Positions 11,362-23,676 of a stretch of 64,000 bases of DNA are shown here, in pieces. The notes below the pieces were generated by a model. It searched no databases, was not told the origin of the DNA, and saw only the letters and a program-made list of their open reading frames with translations. The translations under genes were made by a program, and so were the position numbers. Source of the DNA: Isoetes taiwanensis (Eukaryota > Streptophyta > Lycopodiopsida > Isoetales > Isoetaceae); the NCBI GenBank assembly GCA_021234155.1, contig JAJEKV010000057.1, positions 8,834,108 through 8,898,107 on the forward strand. Reading direction: 5' to 3'. How positions within the stretch are numbered: position 1 is the first letter of the stretch; the number at the start of each line of letters is the position of its first letter.

Positions 11362-13810
11362 TGTGACGAGCCTGCCGAGTTGACCCTCTAGGCAACTCGG
11401 GATCTTGTCAATACTACGCTAATTCTAGATTGGTATGACAAACAATTGAATATGGTGAAGAATTGAATCTTCCTCTTGCACAGCTAAATTGCACACTCAA
11501 AACTCAATGAGCAAATACTTGATATCTCAATATAATCAAATAACATTAACATCCAAAGAATCCATATTCTCAATGGTTACAGCATCCATGTTAGCAACTC
11601 AATCCTAGAAGCTTCTGCGCCCATCCATGAGCCACAACAAATATTGGTGCTGCCATCGCCTTTCTTTTCACCGCACATGCACTCACCGGGTTAGTCCTCG
11701 CGGACTAAGTGGGGATCCCGGCTGCCTCGCATGCATGGAAATACTCTGGAATCTTGGATAGCAAACATAACAATTCAAAGACACAAGAACCTATGGTGCA
11801 ACGCTAGACTATGACAATAAAGAAAACATCATGAACATCAAGAGCAAAAGAACATAACCGAGTATCAAACCATCATAAACAAACTCCCGACAATGGGTAG
11901 CTCAGCCAGCCTACATACAGCCCCTGTTAGCAAAGATGTTGCCCAGCCAGCTTACATTCCAAGCCCCAGAGCGGTGGTGGGGTGAACCTCAGATGCGATA
12001 CCCTCTCAGCCCACGCCGGCAATCGGAGGACCTCTTACCATGGGGTTTCACAAGAGTTGACTGACGTAGCAATCCCCCGCCAGAGAACTAACGCGGTGTC
12101 ACAGAGCACAAGAACCACAGAGAATCACGATGAACATGAGCATGCCGAGCAACCTAGGCCACCGAACCTAGAAGCCCGGCCAGGAGGTTCCAATAGACAT
12201 AATCAAATACCAAGACAACAGTAGAGCAATGCAAAGACCATGACATGTGAAGTTCATTACAATATTTATTAAACATGTGCCTAGATCATACTCTTAGCCC
12301 TTATCGAGGTTGCCCATACAACCTAACCATGCCGAAGTAGCTAACTCATTGGTGAAGATCATGATCACAATATAAACATGCGGAGGAAGTTACGAGCCTG
12401 ACTGTCATGGATGTAGCTTCAATACCTATATACGTTACTGATCAAGGAAAGATACTAACATCTTCTATAATGCAAAACTCACCTCGAAACCATCTTCCCA
12501 TGAGGAATACAACGTTCCGTAACGTTTATACTTTGAATCCATTAGCTATGATGCTCTTGATAAAATACAATGCAACAACTTGAAAACTTACAGTTACGCA
12601 CTCAGACTAGCTGTACTTCATGCTATAGTCACATTCAGAAACCCCCAAGCTTCACATGACTCTCCTTGTACCAATGTGGACCCGTCTCAATCTCAATAAT
12701 CCTTGATGTCAGATGACCGCTTATTCCTATTTCAAGATCCACATGCGAACTTGATGCTGAAATCCTTGATGCCGAGGGATCGTTGACGCCTACATCGTGT
12801 ATAGACTACTTCTCAGCATTAGCCCCATCTCCATGAGCTAAGAAAGATACTTTATCCCAAACCTTAGAATTTTACCATAGTTAGACAATTATCAAACAAT
12901 GCATATTCTTACTATTATGATTATTCTTTCGCCAAACTCTTCATGTCCGATCTCCTCTGGCGCTAAGCTCGAATGCAACCCAATTCCATCTATGAGGACT
13001 TAGCTTCATACTAGGACATGCAAATAAATTGAGAAAGGCAGCAAATACAAGACCAACAAAATAAAGCACAAAACCAAAATGACAAAAACATAACATGAAC
13101 ACAAAATGGCGTTGGAGAGCTCGGTTGCACCGGATCCAATCTAATTCTGCTTTTTTAAAGTTTCCATGCGAATCGGTGCTCTTCATGTAATATTCAGCCA
13201 TTCTTGACTTAAAATCAGCCTTACAGGATGTTTCCAATCATTGATTTTCTTCTCTAGCCTTATGAGTCTCCAACAAATTCATAATCTATCATATTTGCAT
13301 GCAAAAATCATGTGCGCGGACTAATCATGGCAGCTCATAGCACACCTCAATTGATCAAAAAGCAAAACCCCACCTGATAATTTCTTTCCACATAGACCTC
13401 TGGACCCCTTTGTAATTGATTGGCGCCTCCAAAGATCGTCTTCTAGCTCCAAGAAGCAAACCGGGAAGAAGAATAGGCATAGTGCAGTCAATTCTGACTC
13501 AGCATCACTCTTTCTGTCATAACTTTTGCATACGGATGAGTTTTGGCTTGATCAGACCCATTCCGGAAAGCTTACTTAAAGATCTTTCCAACAAAAGAAA
13601 AATCACCTGAAAAAGATCTCGGGTCGCCGAGATATGATGCTTCAAATTTCGGGCTCCAAACTGCCCAGAATTGCTCCCCTACCTTCATGCTCGCAACAAT
13701 CCTTTCTCCAAAGATATAAAACCCTAATCTCATGCTGCATATATGCCATGAATATGTATATACATACATAAATAGGTATATTGACCCATTAGGTGGCCAG
13801 GACCGTTACA
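11362..13810 (-). repeat. 3' LTR (2449 bp)
   Basis: Direct repeat of 14197-16655, starting TGTGACGAG and ending CCGTTACA on the plus strand. Long stretches are identical to the partner, and differences are short and clustered. Small frames in it (80-98 aa) have no recognisable content. Confidence 0.92.
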
Positions 13811-13829
13811 GTCTCCCCTTCTAAAAATT
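13811..13829 (-). promoter_or_regulatory. Polypurine tract
   Basis: On the minus strand AGAAGGGGAGAC directly abuts the 3' LTR, the position expected of the plus-strand primer for LTR retrotransposon replication. Confidence 0.75.
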
Positions 13830-14181
13830 AACCCATGTCCTCATGGGTCGTGATAGATTTACTGAAGCATTTCTTGATTCAAATCTCAGATCAAGCATAG
13901 CTCAACTCAACTCAAAACTTCAGCTCGTGTAGCAATTTACTCTACCATTATCATATTCCAATCTTACCAGCACCATCTTACAATTGCTATCATCTTACTG
14001 AACATGCCACAAGAAAGACCTTACCTTCAACATCGTCAAAATTTGCTTGCCTTGGCATCTTCAACCACCTCTAGATATTGGTTATCCCTCTAAGGATACC
14101 ATCTCTTGATGTCTCTGAAAGAAAGATCATTAGCATCACAATGCCACAACCAAACAAGCCAACTCCCAAAGATCCAACATT

Positions 14182-14193
14182 GCTCTGATACCA
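14182..14193 (-). promoter_or_regulatory. Primer binding site, initiator-Met tRNA
   Basis: On the minus strand the 12-mer reads TGGTATCAGAGC, the standard plant retrotransposon site complementary to the 3' end of tRNA-iMet, 3 nt from the 5' LTR end. It fixes the element's orientation as minus. Confidence 0.92.
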
Positions 14194-14196
14194 ACC

Positions 14197-16655
14197 TGTG
14201 ATTTAGCCTCGCCGAAGTTGACCCTCTAGGCAACTCGGGATCTTGTCAATACTACGCTAATTCTAGATTGGTATGACAAACAATTGAATATGGTGAAGAA
14301 TTGAATCTTCCTCTTGCACAGCTAAATTGCACACTCAAAACTCAATGAGCAAATACTTGATATCTCAATATAATCAAATAACATTAACATCCAAAGAATC
14401 CATATTCTCAATGGTTACAAAGATCCATGTTAGCAACTCAATCCTAGAAGCTTCTCAGCCCATCCATGAGCCACAACAATTTGGTGCCATCGCCTTGCTC
14501 TTTCATCGCACATGCACTCTTTGGGGTTAGTCCTCGTGACTAAGTGGGGATCCCGGCTGCCTCTGCATGCATGGAAATACTCACGGAATCTTGGATAGCA
14601 AACATAACAATTCAAAGACACAAGAACCTATGGTGCAACGCTAGACTATGACAATAAAGAAAACATCATGAACATCAAGAGCAAAGAACATAACCAGAGT
14701 ATCAAACCATCATAAACAAACTCCGGGACAATGGGTAGCTCAGCCAGCCTATATACAGGCCCTGCTAGCAGCATGTTGCCCAGCCAGCTTACATTCCAAG
14801 CCCTGTAGCAGGTGGTGGGGTAAACCTCGTATGCGCATACCCTCTCAGCCCACGTCTGGCACTGGAGGACCTCTTACCATGGGGTTTCACAAGAGTTGAT
14901 CGACGTAGCAATCCCCGCCGGGAGAACTAACGCCGGTGTCACAGAGCACAAGAACCACAGAGAATCACAGATGAACATGAGCATGCCGGAGCAACCTAGG
15001 CCACCGAACCTAGAAGCCCGACCCCGGAGGTTCCAATAGACATAATCAAATACCAAGACAACAGTAGAGCAATGCAAAGACCATGACATGTGAAGTTCAT
15101 TACAATATTTATTAAACATGTGCCTAGATCATACTCTTAGCCCTTGTCGAGGTTGCCCATACAACCTAACCATGCCGAAGTAGCTAACTCATTGGTGAAG
15201 ATCATGATCACAATATAAACATGCGGAGGAGGAAGTTACGAGCCCCGACCATCATGGATGTAGCTTCAATACCTATATACGCATCGATCAAGGAAAGATA
15301 CTAACATCTTCTATAATGCAAAACTCACCTCGAAACCATCTTCCCATGAGGAATACAACGTTCCGTAACGTTTATACTTTGAATCCATTAGCTATGATGC
15401 TCTTGATAAAATACAATGCAACAACTTGAAAACTTACAAGATACGCATTTTCGGACTAGCCGTACTTCATGCTATAGTCACATTGAAACCCCAAGCTTCA
15501 CATGACTCTCCTTGTACCAATGTGGACCCGTCTCAATCTCAATAATCCTTGATGTCGATGACCGCTTATTCCTATTTCAAGATCCACATGCTAACTTGAT
15601 GTGAAATCCTTGATGCCGAGGGATCGTTGGACGCTCTACATCCGTGCTAGACTACTTCTCAAAGCATTAGCCCCATCTCCATGAGCTAAGAAAGATACTT
15701 TATCCCAAACCTTAGAATTTTACCATAGTTAGACAATTATCAAACAATGCATATTCTTACTATTATGATTATTCTCGCCGGCTCTTCATGCTCGGGATCT
15801 CCTCTGGCCGCTAAGCTCGAATGCAACCCAATTCCATCTATGAGGACTTAGCTTCATACTAGGACATGCAAATAAATTGAGAAAGGCAGCAAATACAAGA
15901 CCAACAAAATAAAGCACAAAACCAAAATGACAAAACATAACATGAACACAAAATGGCGTTGGAGAGCTCTCGGTCTTGAGCCGGATCCAATCTAACTTCG
16001 CCTTTTTTAAAGTTTCCATGCCGAATCGGTGCTCTTCATGTAATATTCAGCCATTCTTGACTTAAAATCAGCCTTACAGGGGATGTTTCCAATCATTGAT
16101 TTTTCTTCTAGCCTTATGAGTCTCCAACAAATTCATAATCTATCATATTTGCATGCAAAAATCATGTGCGAGACTAATCATGGCAGCTCATAGCACACCT
16201 CAATTGATCAAAAGCAAAACCCCACCTGACAATTTCTTTCCACATAGACCTCTGGACCCTTTGTAATTGATTGCCTCCAAAGATCGCCTTCTAGCTCCAA
16301 GAAGCAACCGCGAAGAATAGGCATAGTGCAGTCAATTCTGACTCAGCATCACTCTTTCTGTCATAACTTTTGCATACGGATGAGTTTTGGCTTGATCAGA
16401 CCCATTCCGGAAAGCTTACTTAAAGACCTTTCCAACAAAAGAAAAATCACCTGAAAAAGATCTCGGGTCGCCGAGATATGATGCTTCAAATTTCGGGCTC
16501 CAAAACTGCCCAGAATTGCTCCCTACCTTCATGCTCTGCAACAATCCTTTCTCCAAAGATATAAAACCCTAATCTCATGCTGCATATATGCCATGAATAT
16601 GTATATACATACATAAATAGGTATATTGACCCATTAGGTGGCCAGGACCGTTACA
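14197..16655 (-). repeat. 5' LTR (2459 bp)
   Basis: Partner of 11362-13810. On the minus strand it begins TGTAACGGTCC and ends AAATCACA. A candidate TATA element (TTTTATATC) lies about 95-100 bp inside the minus-strand start, near 16555-16565, consistent with a U3 promoter close to the LTR edge. Confidence 0.92.
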
Positions 16656-16660
16656 TCAAA
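16656..16660. repeat. Target-site duplication TCAAA, right copy
   Basis: Matches 11357-11361. LINE ORF2 coding resumes at 16661. Confidence 0.93.
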
Positions 16661-18454
16661 CGAGGTAATCCTTCTCTTCAAAGCTATTCTGTCTAATTCC
16701 AGGTCCTCAGTTTTGATTAATGGGGAGTGTGGCCCATTCTTTCCCCTTGAAAGAGGGGTAAAGCAAGGATGCCCCCTAGCCCCTTTTCTTTTTCTTATTA
16801 TCATGGAAGCCAAGACTACTAACCTGATTCAAGGGCTAACCCTGCCAGGCAGTGGGCAATTGGATCAGATTTTGAATGGACATTTTGCAGACGACACATT
16901 CTTGCTGGTTTCGATGGATAATAGATCTCTGATTAATACTCAAGCAATCTTGGAGGAGTTTGGGGAAGTATCAGGCTGCAAGATAAATCCTATGAAGTCG
17001 AAAATTGTAGCTAAGGATCAGGTAAAAGGGGAGCAAACGGCTGCTCTCATGGGTTGTAAGTATATTTTACCAACCAATTCATCTAAAATCTTGGGCATTC
17101 CGATGGTTATGAAGGGTAGCCCATCAGATATTTGGAATGATATAGTTGAGAAGTTTCAGAGGAAAGTGGATAGTCTTAATTCTAAGTATATTTCCAAGCA
17201 GGGCAGAGCAATTATAGCCAATTTTGTGATCTCCTCTTCTCATGTTTACCAGTCCTCTGTTATTTTAGCACCAAAAAAAGTCTCCTCCAAGCTTCAGAGT
17301 ATTATAGGCAGATTTATTTCCTCTGGCCAAAACAAGAGATGCTGGATCCTGTTGCTATGAAGGAATGCTGCAAAACCAAGAAAAATGGGGGGTTAGGTGT
17401 GATCAATATAGAGAAGCAGGGTATAGCTCTTGCAGCCAAATATTTTTACAAGGCGGCATACAACCAGATTAACCATCCTGTCTCTACTATTATCAGGCAT
17501 TATCTGGGTAAATGCACCTCTTATGGATGGAGGAATCTCAGAATTAATCTACCCCATTCTATCTATTTTCCCTTCTCGGTTCCCAACTCCACCCCTGGCC
17601 TGCTTAAGAAGTGGATCAAGGCCTGGGATCAGGTTAAAGGGATGTACACATGGAAAGAAGGGTTGTCTATGAATCAATCCATATTTTGGAACCCGGCCCT
17701 TCTAACTAACAATTCCTCTTTATGCCTTGCCTGCCACTTCCCTGAACAAGCCAGGATCTGGACATCCAAAGGCATCTGTACGATCAGAGACATGTTCAAT
17801 GATCAGGGAATTATTCCCTACAGGGACTCGAGGCTCTCAGGAGAAGAGGAATCCGAAATGCTGTACAATAACATATGCTCAATGCTTACTCAGGGCATTT
17901 GGACAGAAGAGGCTAATAACTGGCAACATAAGGGGAAAGCTGATTTCAAAGTAAAAAATGCATACAGATTTCTGATGAAGGATCAAGCCATGACCATGCA
18001 CATTAAATGGCAAATTGGGAAGGAAAGGTGTGCTAGGAATCTTAATTTCTTGTGGTCCAGCCCTATCCCTCCCAAGATTAAATCATTCATGTGGCAGTTG
18101 TGGCATAGGGCTCTAGCTACAAATAGCAAAAGATATAGGATTCAGATGACAGACTCAGATATTTGTCCTAGGTGTTTGTCTCACAAGGAAGATGAGGACC
18201 ATCTCTTTAGGACGTGCCTGTGGTCAGAATGGGTTTTGGAGCTTGCTTCAAATTTGATAGGCACTGACCTTATTTCCCTAAGTTCTGCAGATTTCTTTAT
18301 GCCCGAGCAACCTACGGACTGGAGGGTTTATATTATCCTATGGAGAATATGGAAAGGAAGGAATGAATTCATCTTCAATGATGATATCATTCACCCGGAA
18401 GCTGTTATAAAACAAATTGAATATGACATTAGATGGATAATTGCAGCAGGTTAA
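16661..18454 (+). pseudogene. LINE ORF2, 3' part: RT palm/thumb and zf-RVT
   Basis: Resumes exactly in the frame left at 11361: the insert plus duplication is 5299 bp, which carries coding from frame 10655 to frame 16638. It contains RVT motif B (GVKQGCPLAPFLF), motif C as FADD near 16885, GCKINPMKSK, then after a one-base deletion near 17345 the conserved MKECCKTKKNGGLGV. At the end is a zf-RVT domain (PPKIKSFMWQLWH, CPRCLSHKEDEDHLFRTC). ORF2 stops at 18454. Apart from the two frameshifts and the insertion it looks complete, so the copy is fairly young. Confidence 0.9.
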
Positions 18455-18801
18455 CTTCTCATATAATGTTCCTTATTAAGTTTTGGTGTTTTGCATGGAC
18501 TATATTCATGTTGCTGCGAAAACTCAAGTGGAAAAGAATGGACGAGCAAGTGAATAAGGAATGGGTGAAAGTTTTTGGGCCTCCGAACCCGGAAGAGCAC
18601 GATATGCCATGTTTCTGTGGATGTTGTTGTGATCAAAATTATGATGCTCGCAGAGGCATGATCTGTGAAGCCAAGGATAGTAAGGGGCGATTTAACATGG
18701 CGATGGCGGAATCCTGCATCTGCATTTTCTGTACTCTCTCCATGATGGTTAGAGGCAGAGGTCGTAAAATGGGGAATCTGAACCTTAAATCCCATTTCTA
18801 G
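18433..18801 (+). CDS. Cys-rich third ORF of the LINE (unrecognised)
   Basis: A 122-residue frame that starts inside the last codons of ORF2 (22-bp overlap) and lies wholly in the LINE's 3' region. Its middle is strikingly Cys-rich (MPCFCGCCCDQNYD, later MICEA and SCICIFCTL). The N-terminus has a hydrophobic stretch (residues about 11-28) and the C-terminus is basic. I know of no matching family. Typical plant L1s have two ORFs, so this may be an extra LINE protein, a captured host fragment or chance. It is intact while ORF2 is frameshifted. Confidence 0.4.
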   Translation: MDNCSRLTSHIMFLIKFWCFAWTIFMLLRKLKWKRMDEQVNKEWVKVFGPPNPEEHDMPCFCGCCCDQNYDARRGMICEAKDSKGRFNMAMAESCICIFCTLSMMVRGRGRKMGNLNLKSHF

Positions 18802-18984
18802 CTTTATTTTATCTCACCTTTTGACAGTCTCCTATAAGCTGTTGTGAACTTATGTATATGGCCCAGGTTTTTTTCTCGGTTTATCTTCTTAAGCCAAATA
18901 ACTATATGGGTTATACTTCCCTGTAAAAAGTAGTTTTGTAACTATACTTCTATAAATATACTTATAAGCCTTCAATTAAAAAAA
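18802..18984 (+). other. LINE 3'UTR and A-rich end
   Basis: Non-coding 3' end finishing in TTCAATTAAAAAAA just before the target duplication at 18985-19001. Confidence 0.75.
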
Positions 18985-19001
18985 CAAAAATAATTTGATC
19001 C
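18985..19001. repeat. L1 target-site duplication, right copy
   Basis: CAAAAATAATTTGATCC, identical to 6972-6988. Confidence 0.9.
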
Positions 19002-19835
19002 TTAAAGAGACCCTCCTTCCATAAGTACATATTCCTTACAGTTTTCCAAGCCTTGAACCATTTCTTGACGATTCCTGGAATGCTACTGTTAGGAACACTA
19101 AAATTAAAGTTCAACCTATAGGGGAAGTGCATCCTTACATTCCTCCTTTTAAAAGAGTGACACTTAGATAGGTAGTGTCGGACTAGGTGAGCAATATGAT
19201 GATTTATCATGCCATGTCCAACTCTATAGACGTACTTGGATGCTAAGGCAACCCCTTGTTTCTCAATGTCAATGAATCCAAGACCACCATTTTTCTTTTT
19301 CTTGTAGCATTCCTTCATGGAGATTGGAATCCAGCACCTGTTGCTACCTCCACTTGCAATTAATATACCTAAAATCCCTTACCGCTTTGAAGTGACCTTC
19401 TTAATGGCAAGAAGGATAGGGTAGACATGTGAAGAGGAAATGACAGAATTTGCAATAATGCCCTTGCCATTCTTGGACAGATATTTACTGTTCAAGAGAT
19501 CTGCTTTCTTGCTGAATTCCTCAATAATAGTGTTCTAAAACTCATTTTCATTTACTCTAAGAGCAAAAGGGATTCTTAGACTCCTAGATTTAGTAGTTGG
19601 AGGCATATACTCACATCTTAGGGACTGAGCAGTCTACTCTCCCGTTACCTGATCACGAGCAATACGCTTTGACTTGATAGGGTTGATCTTACATCCAAAT
19701 CATATGCCAAAGTCTTGCAGGACCCTTTGAGCATTGGTGATGGAACTGTCCTCCATTTTCACGAAGAAAAATGTGTCATCTGCAAAATGGGCATCCATAT
19801 CCTCAAACCGAATGGTTTAGGAACTCCCTCAAAAG
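19002..19835 (-). pseudogene. Old LINE ORF2 fragment, RT part
   Basis: On the minus strand it encodes HFADDTFFFVKMEDSS, GCKINPIKSKRIARDQVTGE, MKECYKKKKNGGLGFIDIEK and YLWKEGLFKDQIIF, all aligning with the same segments of the younger L1. Several in-frame stops and indels are present. Its continuation is at 6548-6988, now about 12 kb away because the younger L1 inserted in between. The 5' end of ORF2 and ORF1 are missing (similarity fades near 19835). Confidence 0.85.
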
Positions 19836-22540
19836 TTCCAATTTTGTAACATCATAGTTATCACTATCACAATCACAACATATATAATCATACATCAACG
19901 TTATATGGGCTGCCCGTGTCCAGTCCAGCGACATTCTAACGTTTGGTTTCCGGCTTCGTGTTTCTGCTCCATTTTCCGTCACGATCTCTCTGCTTCTTCA
20001 CCATAGTTATAGGGTGTAAACCGAGCTGTAGTCTCAACCTCCTTTCGAAATCTGATTGGCCTGCTTTTTGCCTTGAGCTTCAACGGCCGAACCCACATCT
20101 TTTGTTTGCTGCATAAGGTTAGCTGATCCAATCCACACACAAAAGCTTTTGCATTTTAGCATGAGACTATGGCTATTCAATCTGTGCGCATTTGGCTCAA
20201 GGTTTTAAATTTAGCAGTGGTTTTTAAAAAGCATTTGGATATTCAAAAGGTACTGCGGTACATATTGGAGTCATGGATTGAGAAAGGACATAATATATCC
20301 AATATACTGTGAACACAACCAAGGAGGCTCTCAACAATTAGACTGGCCAATCGTTTTGCAATAGAAAGAGGACCGGGCATTGGAAAATTGTAACTGTGTA
20401 GAACCAAGTCCTTCGAATTGGCTTGAGAGCAAGTACTGGCAGCTTAGAGCAGAGATAATGCTGCTGCATTATTGTTTCTTTTTTAAACCCTACTGCATGC
20501 ATGTAGGAGTTTTCTGGTGCGAATTCTTACAGGTATAAATGTGGAGGCAGCCTTCTTGGAAAAGCAGAATAAAGAGTGTCTCAAATATCCAGGTAATATT
20601 TTCTATTTGAGACATGTTTCTGAGGCTGATATTCAGCCTCAGACATTCTCCATAAGAGCATAAGCATTAGCATTTTCTGGAATAAAATCATGTTCCCCAT
20701 ATTTCTTGCAGGCCATGTTCTCAAATACTTTTCATGCATGTGCTGAATGTATACTACAATCCTGGTATTTCATGACTACACTTGGACTTAGGAAGTTCTT
20801 GAAACATTTTCTTTGCATTTTCTAGATCTTCGCAATTAGCACGCATATCCGATATAAATTCTTTGATAGTACATGCATTAACTTGCGTTTCTCGTGCAAG
20901 AGCATCTGATGAATCAAAGATGCTACAAAGGGAACATATCTGGTAGCATATTGTTGCTTTTGGGAATGACACTAAGTGCCAACTACAAGCTTGCTTTCTA
21001 GTAGCCTTATTAACTCTGTTTCTTAATGCATGTGCAAGCTAAAGTTATTCAAATTCAAAACTCATGTAACATGACTGTTTGTTCACAATTGTTTTGGTTT
21101 GGCAGGATATGTATGATCAGGAAGCAAGAAAGATAGTAGTATTTGGAGTTGGTGAGTGCATGTCATCTCAAAGGGTGAGAAGAAGAGATAGTTCATGTGC
21201 TTTGGTAGTGATTTTCTGTTCGCATTTACTAGATGTCATTGTTGGAACCTCTCTAATTGTATTATACGAAGCAGGCATCTAAAATTTCAATGCATGATGT
21301 GATTGTATTACATCAGAGCAGGGATCTAAAATTTCAATGCATGATGATTATGCGGTGCTATAATTGTAGAATATGCACAAATGCTAATGCCCTTTTCGCT
21401 CTAGAGTATACTTTAACAAAATGAAGTATGAGGGTATAGATCCAGACAAAGTTACAACGTGCTTTGAGAGTGTGTGGTAGTGGAGCTATCGATCACATAG
21501 GTTTATTTATGAACTTATCGTTGTAATTGGGCTCATATTAAGGGACTCTCCTTGATATATGGCATGCATATAAGAGTAATCTGTCTCATTGGGATGCTGT
21601 GGCATGGGACACAATGTCTCAGGATATGTATTAGTACATTGAAATTATGCTTAACCTTAGGAACTATTAAGCAAGGCAGACTTATGCATGAATATCTATG
21701 TCATGGTCTTCTTCCGAAAAAGTGTTGGATTTTTCTCGGAACAATATAGGGATTATGGATTTCCAAAGTTTTTCATACTTTAATTTGAAAATCATTTAGT
21801 TTCTTTTCTACTACATCATTGAGGTGTAACCACTAGGCGCATGTCAAAACATAACAAAACAACACATGCCATTGAGTGAGTCGGTCGACTGGTAAGGCTA
21901 TTGGGTATGGGCGACCCCAGCCATGCTCAAAACCCACTGACTGTCCTCGGGTGGAGTGGAAAGTATAACGGGGATCCTACGGTCATTGACCTTAGCATCC
22001 ATGTATCATATGGGCAAGGAACACATGGCAATATTGCGGGTTCAACTCTCGTATGTTCTAATACATAAGTATATTTATTCAAACCGTGCTTTCAATCAAT
22101 AAAAGATAAGAGAGATTTAATACTTAATACTTAATACATAAGATTGGAGATTGTTGCCACGAAGGAGAAATGCAAACTTTTTCTCTAGTACCATTTAATG
22201 CATATCATTCCTAAAACCAAACACGTCTCGATATCTTTCGTCAAAATATAGATGTTCATAGCTTTATACTCATGTAAAGGTAAGACTTGCATGTAGGAAT
22301 ACATATTGTAGCCTAAACCTGCATGCAATCCATGATACTAGTCATAAACACTATGTATTATGTAAAATGCCCTTGTGGGCTTTTACACTGTTAAGGACAA
22401 GGTGGTGGGTTCGTCCATTGTGAGCCTTGCACCAAGCCCCTTGCCCACAAGAGAAAATGTAAATAAACTTTTGTTGAAATTACATGCATGTTGTGGTAGT
22501 ATAATTTATTTATACAAGAAATTTATTGCGGTGGCCAAGG
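19836..22540. other. Anonymous region, possible exon and tRNA-like stretch
   Basis: No clear gene. A minus-strand frame at 20754-20972 (ICSLCSIFDSSDALARE, then DLENAKKMFQELPK) has exon-like composition, but I recognise no family and see no neighbouring exons. At 21875-22070 a segment with GTCGGTCGACTGGTAAGGC and later GGGTTCAACTCTC loosely resembles tRNA A/B boxes and could be a SINE relic. Confidence 0.35.
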
Positions 22541-22612
22541 CCGCCGCGAACATTTCTCTTTTCTAGATGCACTGTGAGGGACACCGCCGCGAACATTTCT
22601 CTTTTCTAAATG
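22541..22612. repeat. Short tandem duplication
   Basis: GCCGCGAACATTTCTCTTTT occurs twice, about 45 bp apart, giving a two-unit tandem repeat. Confidence 0.75.
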
Positions 22613-23668
22613 CAAGGCAAAGGAATTTGTGTCACCTTGGACCCGGGGTGGAAAACATCTCCAACTGCATCCCAAACGATAATGCTTACAGTGTATCTCA
22701 AAATGGGATTCAAAATGTGGAATTGACCTTGGAAGTTTCCTATGTATTTTAGAAGACCTTAAAAGGACATGGTTGCATAATAATTGGCATTCAAACAAAT
22801 CTAAGAAAAAATGCCGTTTCAATAGTAGAGTTCTCCTTGAGAGCTTCCTTTAGTCACAAACTCTATTACAATACATATTGACTAGCATGTTCTCCTAATA
22901 TGATATCGTACTCTGGATAATATTTTGGATTGGAAGTGCATTCTCTAGATCGGTTCCCAATGGATTATCCCTAAAAAACTTTGCAGCACTGTTATGAAAT
23001 CTACAACGCTGCTTTGGATGTCACGCCGTGTTGCAACCAGCTTTTTTTATTTTTATGCATATGAACAGGTTATTCCAGACGTTTTCCAAAGCGGTTCTCT
23101 TGTCCTTGGATTGGAGGATCCCTTCCTTAACAACTCTGGCAGATCAGAACGCCTGATCATCTTTAGCTCCACAGTTAAATGTCTTTGCAAGTTCAGTTGC
23201 AGACTGTTTGAATTGTAGATGCAGCGGATTCATGGTAGAAAATCAAGGAATTCATATGCTCAAATGCAAAACTTAGAGGCGGAGATACCTATGTAAATTT
23301 CTTGAGACTAGGCTGAAACTAATAAAAAGAATTTCTGATGTGGCTTCATCTTGCCCGTTGAGTTTGGGCAGCAAATCTTGTCCCTCCGATTTAGGGCTGG
23401 ATCCATTCGATACACTATAACTTTATAATATAAGAAGATAGGATAGGATAGGATGCTTATGCACCCAGAAGGAGACGTATCCGCGCTGGATTCATTCTTC
23501 TTTCGGTTAAGGTATTAAACTGCCAAAAATATATTTTATATTTCCAAAATATTTTTCTTAGAAAAATACATACAGAAGTTTTGAAAAATAGGATCAGAAC
23601 CTATCCCTAGTCTTATCTATTCAATAACATTGTTAATATTAAAAAAGGAGTAATTTGATTTTTATGTT
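22613..23668. other. No recognisable gene
   Basis: Anonymous AT-rich DNA. A 74-aa plus frame at 22994-23218 has no recognisable content. Confidence 0.4.
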
Positions 23669-23676
23669 CAATCAAT

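Larger units (their letters stand above)
11362..16655 (-). mobile_element. Non-autonomous LTR retrotransposon (giant LTRs, tiny interior)
   Basis: Two long direct repeats, 11362-13810 and 14197-16655, enclose only 386 bp. On the minus strand the element runs TGTAACGG...TCACA at each LTR, with a tRNA-iMet primer site after the first LTR and a purine tract before the second. No gag or pol is present, so it must borrow enzymes from an autonomous relative. Structurally it sits between TRIM and LARD classes: LTRs of LARD-like size with a TRIM-size interior. A 5-bp duplication (TCAAA) marks the insertion in the LINE. Confidence 0.93.
6989..18984 (+). mobile_element. Full-length L1-type LINE (interrupted)
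   Basis: A non-LTR retrotransposon that copies itself by target-primed reverse transcription. It has a ~750-bp 5'UTR, ORF1 (7742-9514), a 16-bp gap, ORF2 (9531 to 18454, endonuclease-RT-zf-RVT), a possible third ORF and a short A-rich tail ending at 18984. Perfect 17-bp duplications flank it. Without the inserted LTR element and its 5-bp duplication its length is about 6.7 kb. Damage is slight: one frameshift in a GA repeat near 10490, one near 17345, and the LTR insertion at 11361. It lies in opposite orientation inside an older LINE of the same broad type. Confidence 0.92.

Noticed and set aside
12941-16019. 98- and 77-aa frames in the large LTRs
   Set aside because: Present in both LTR copies but altered by indels; no domain, and LTRs of this type are non-coding.
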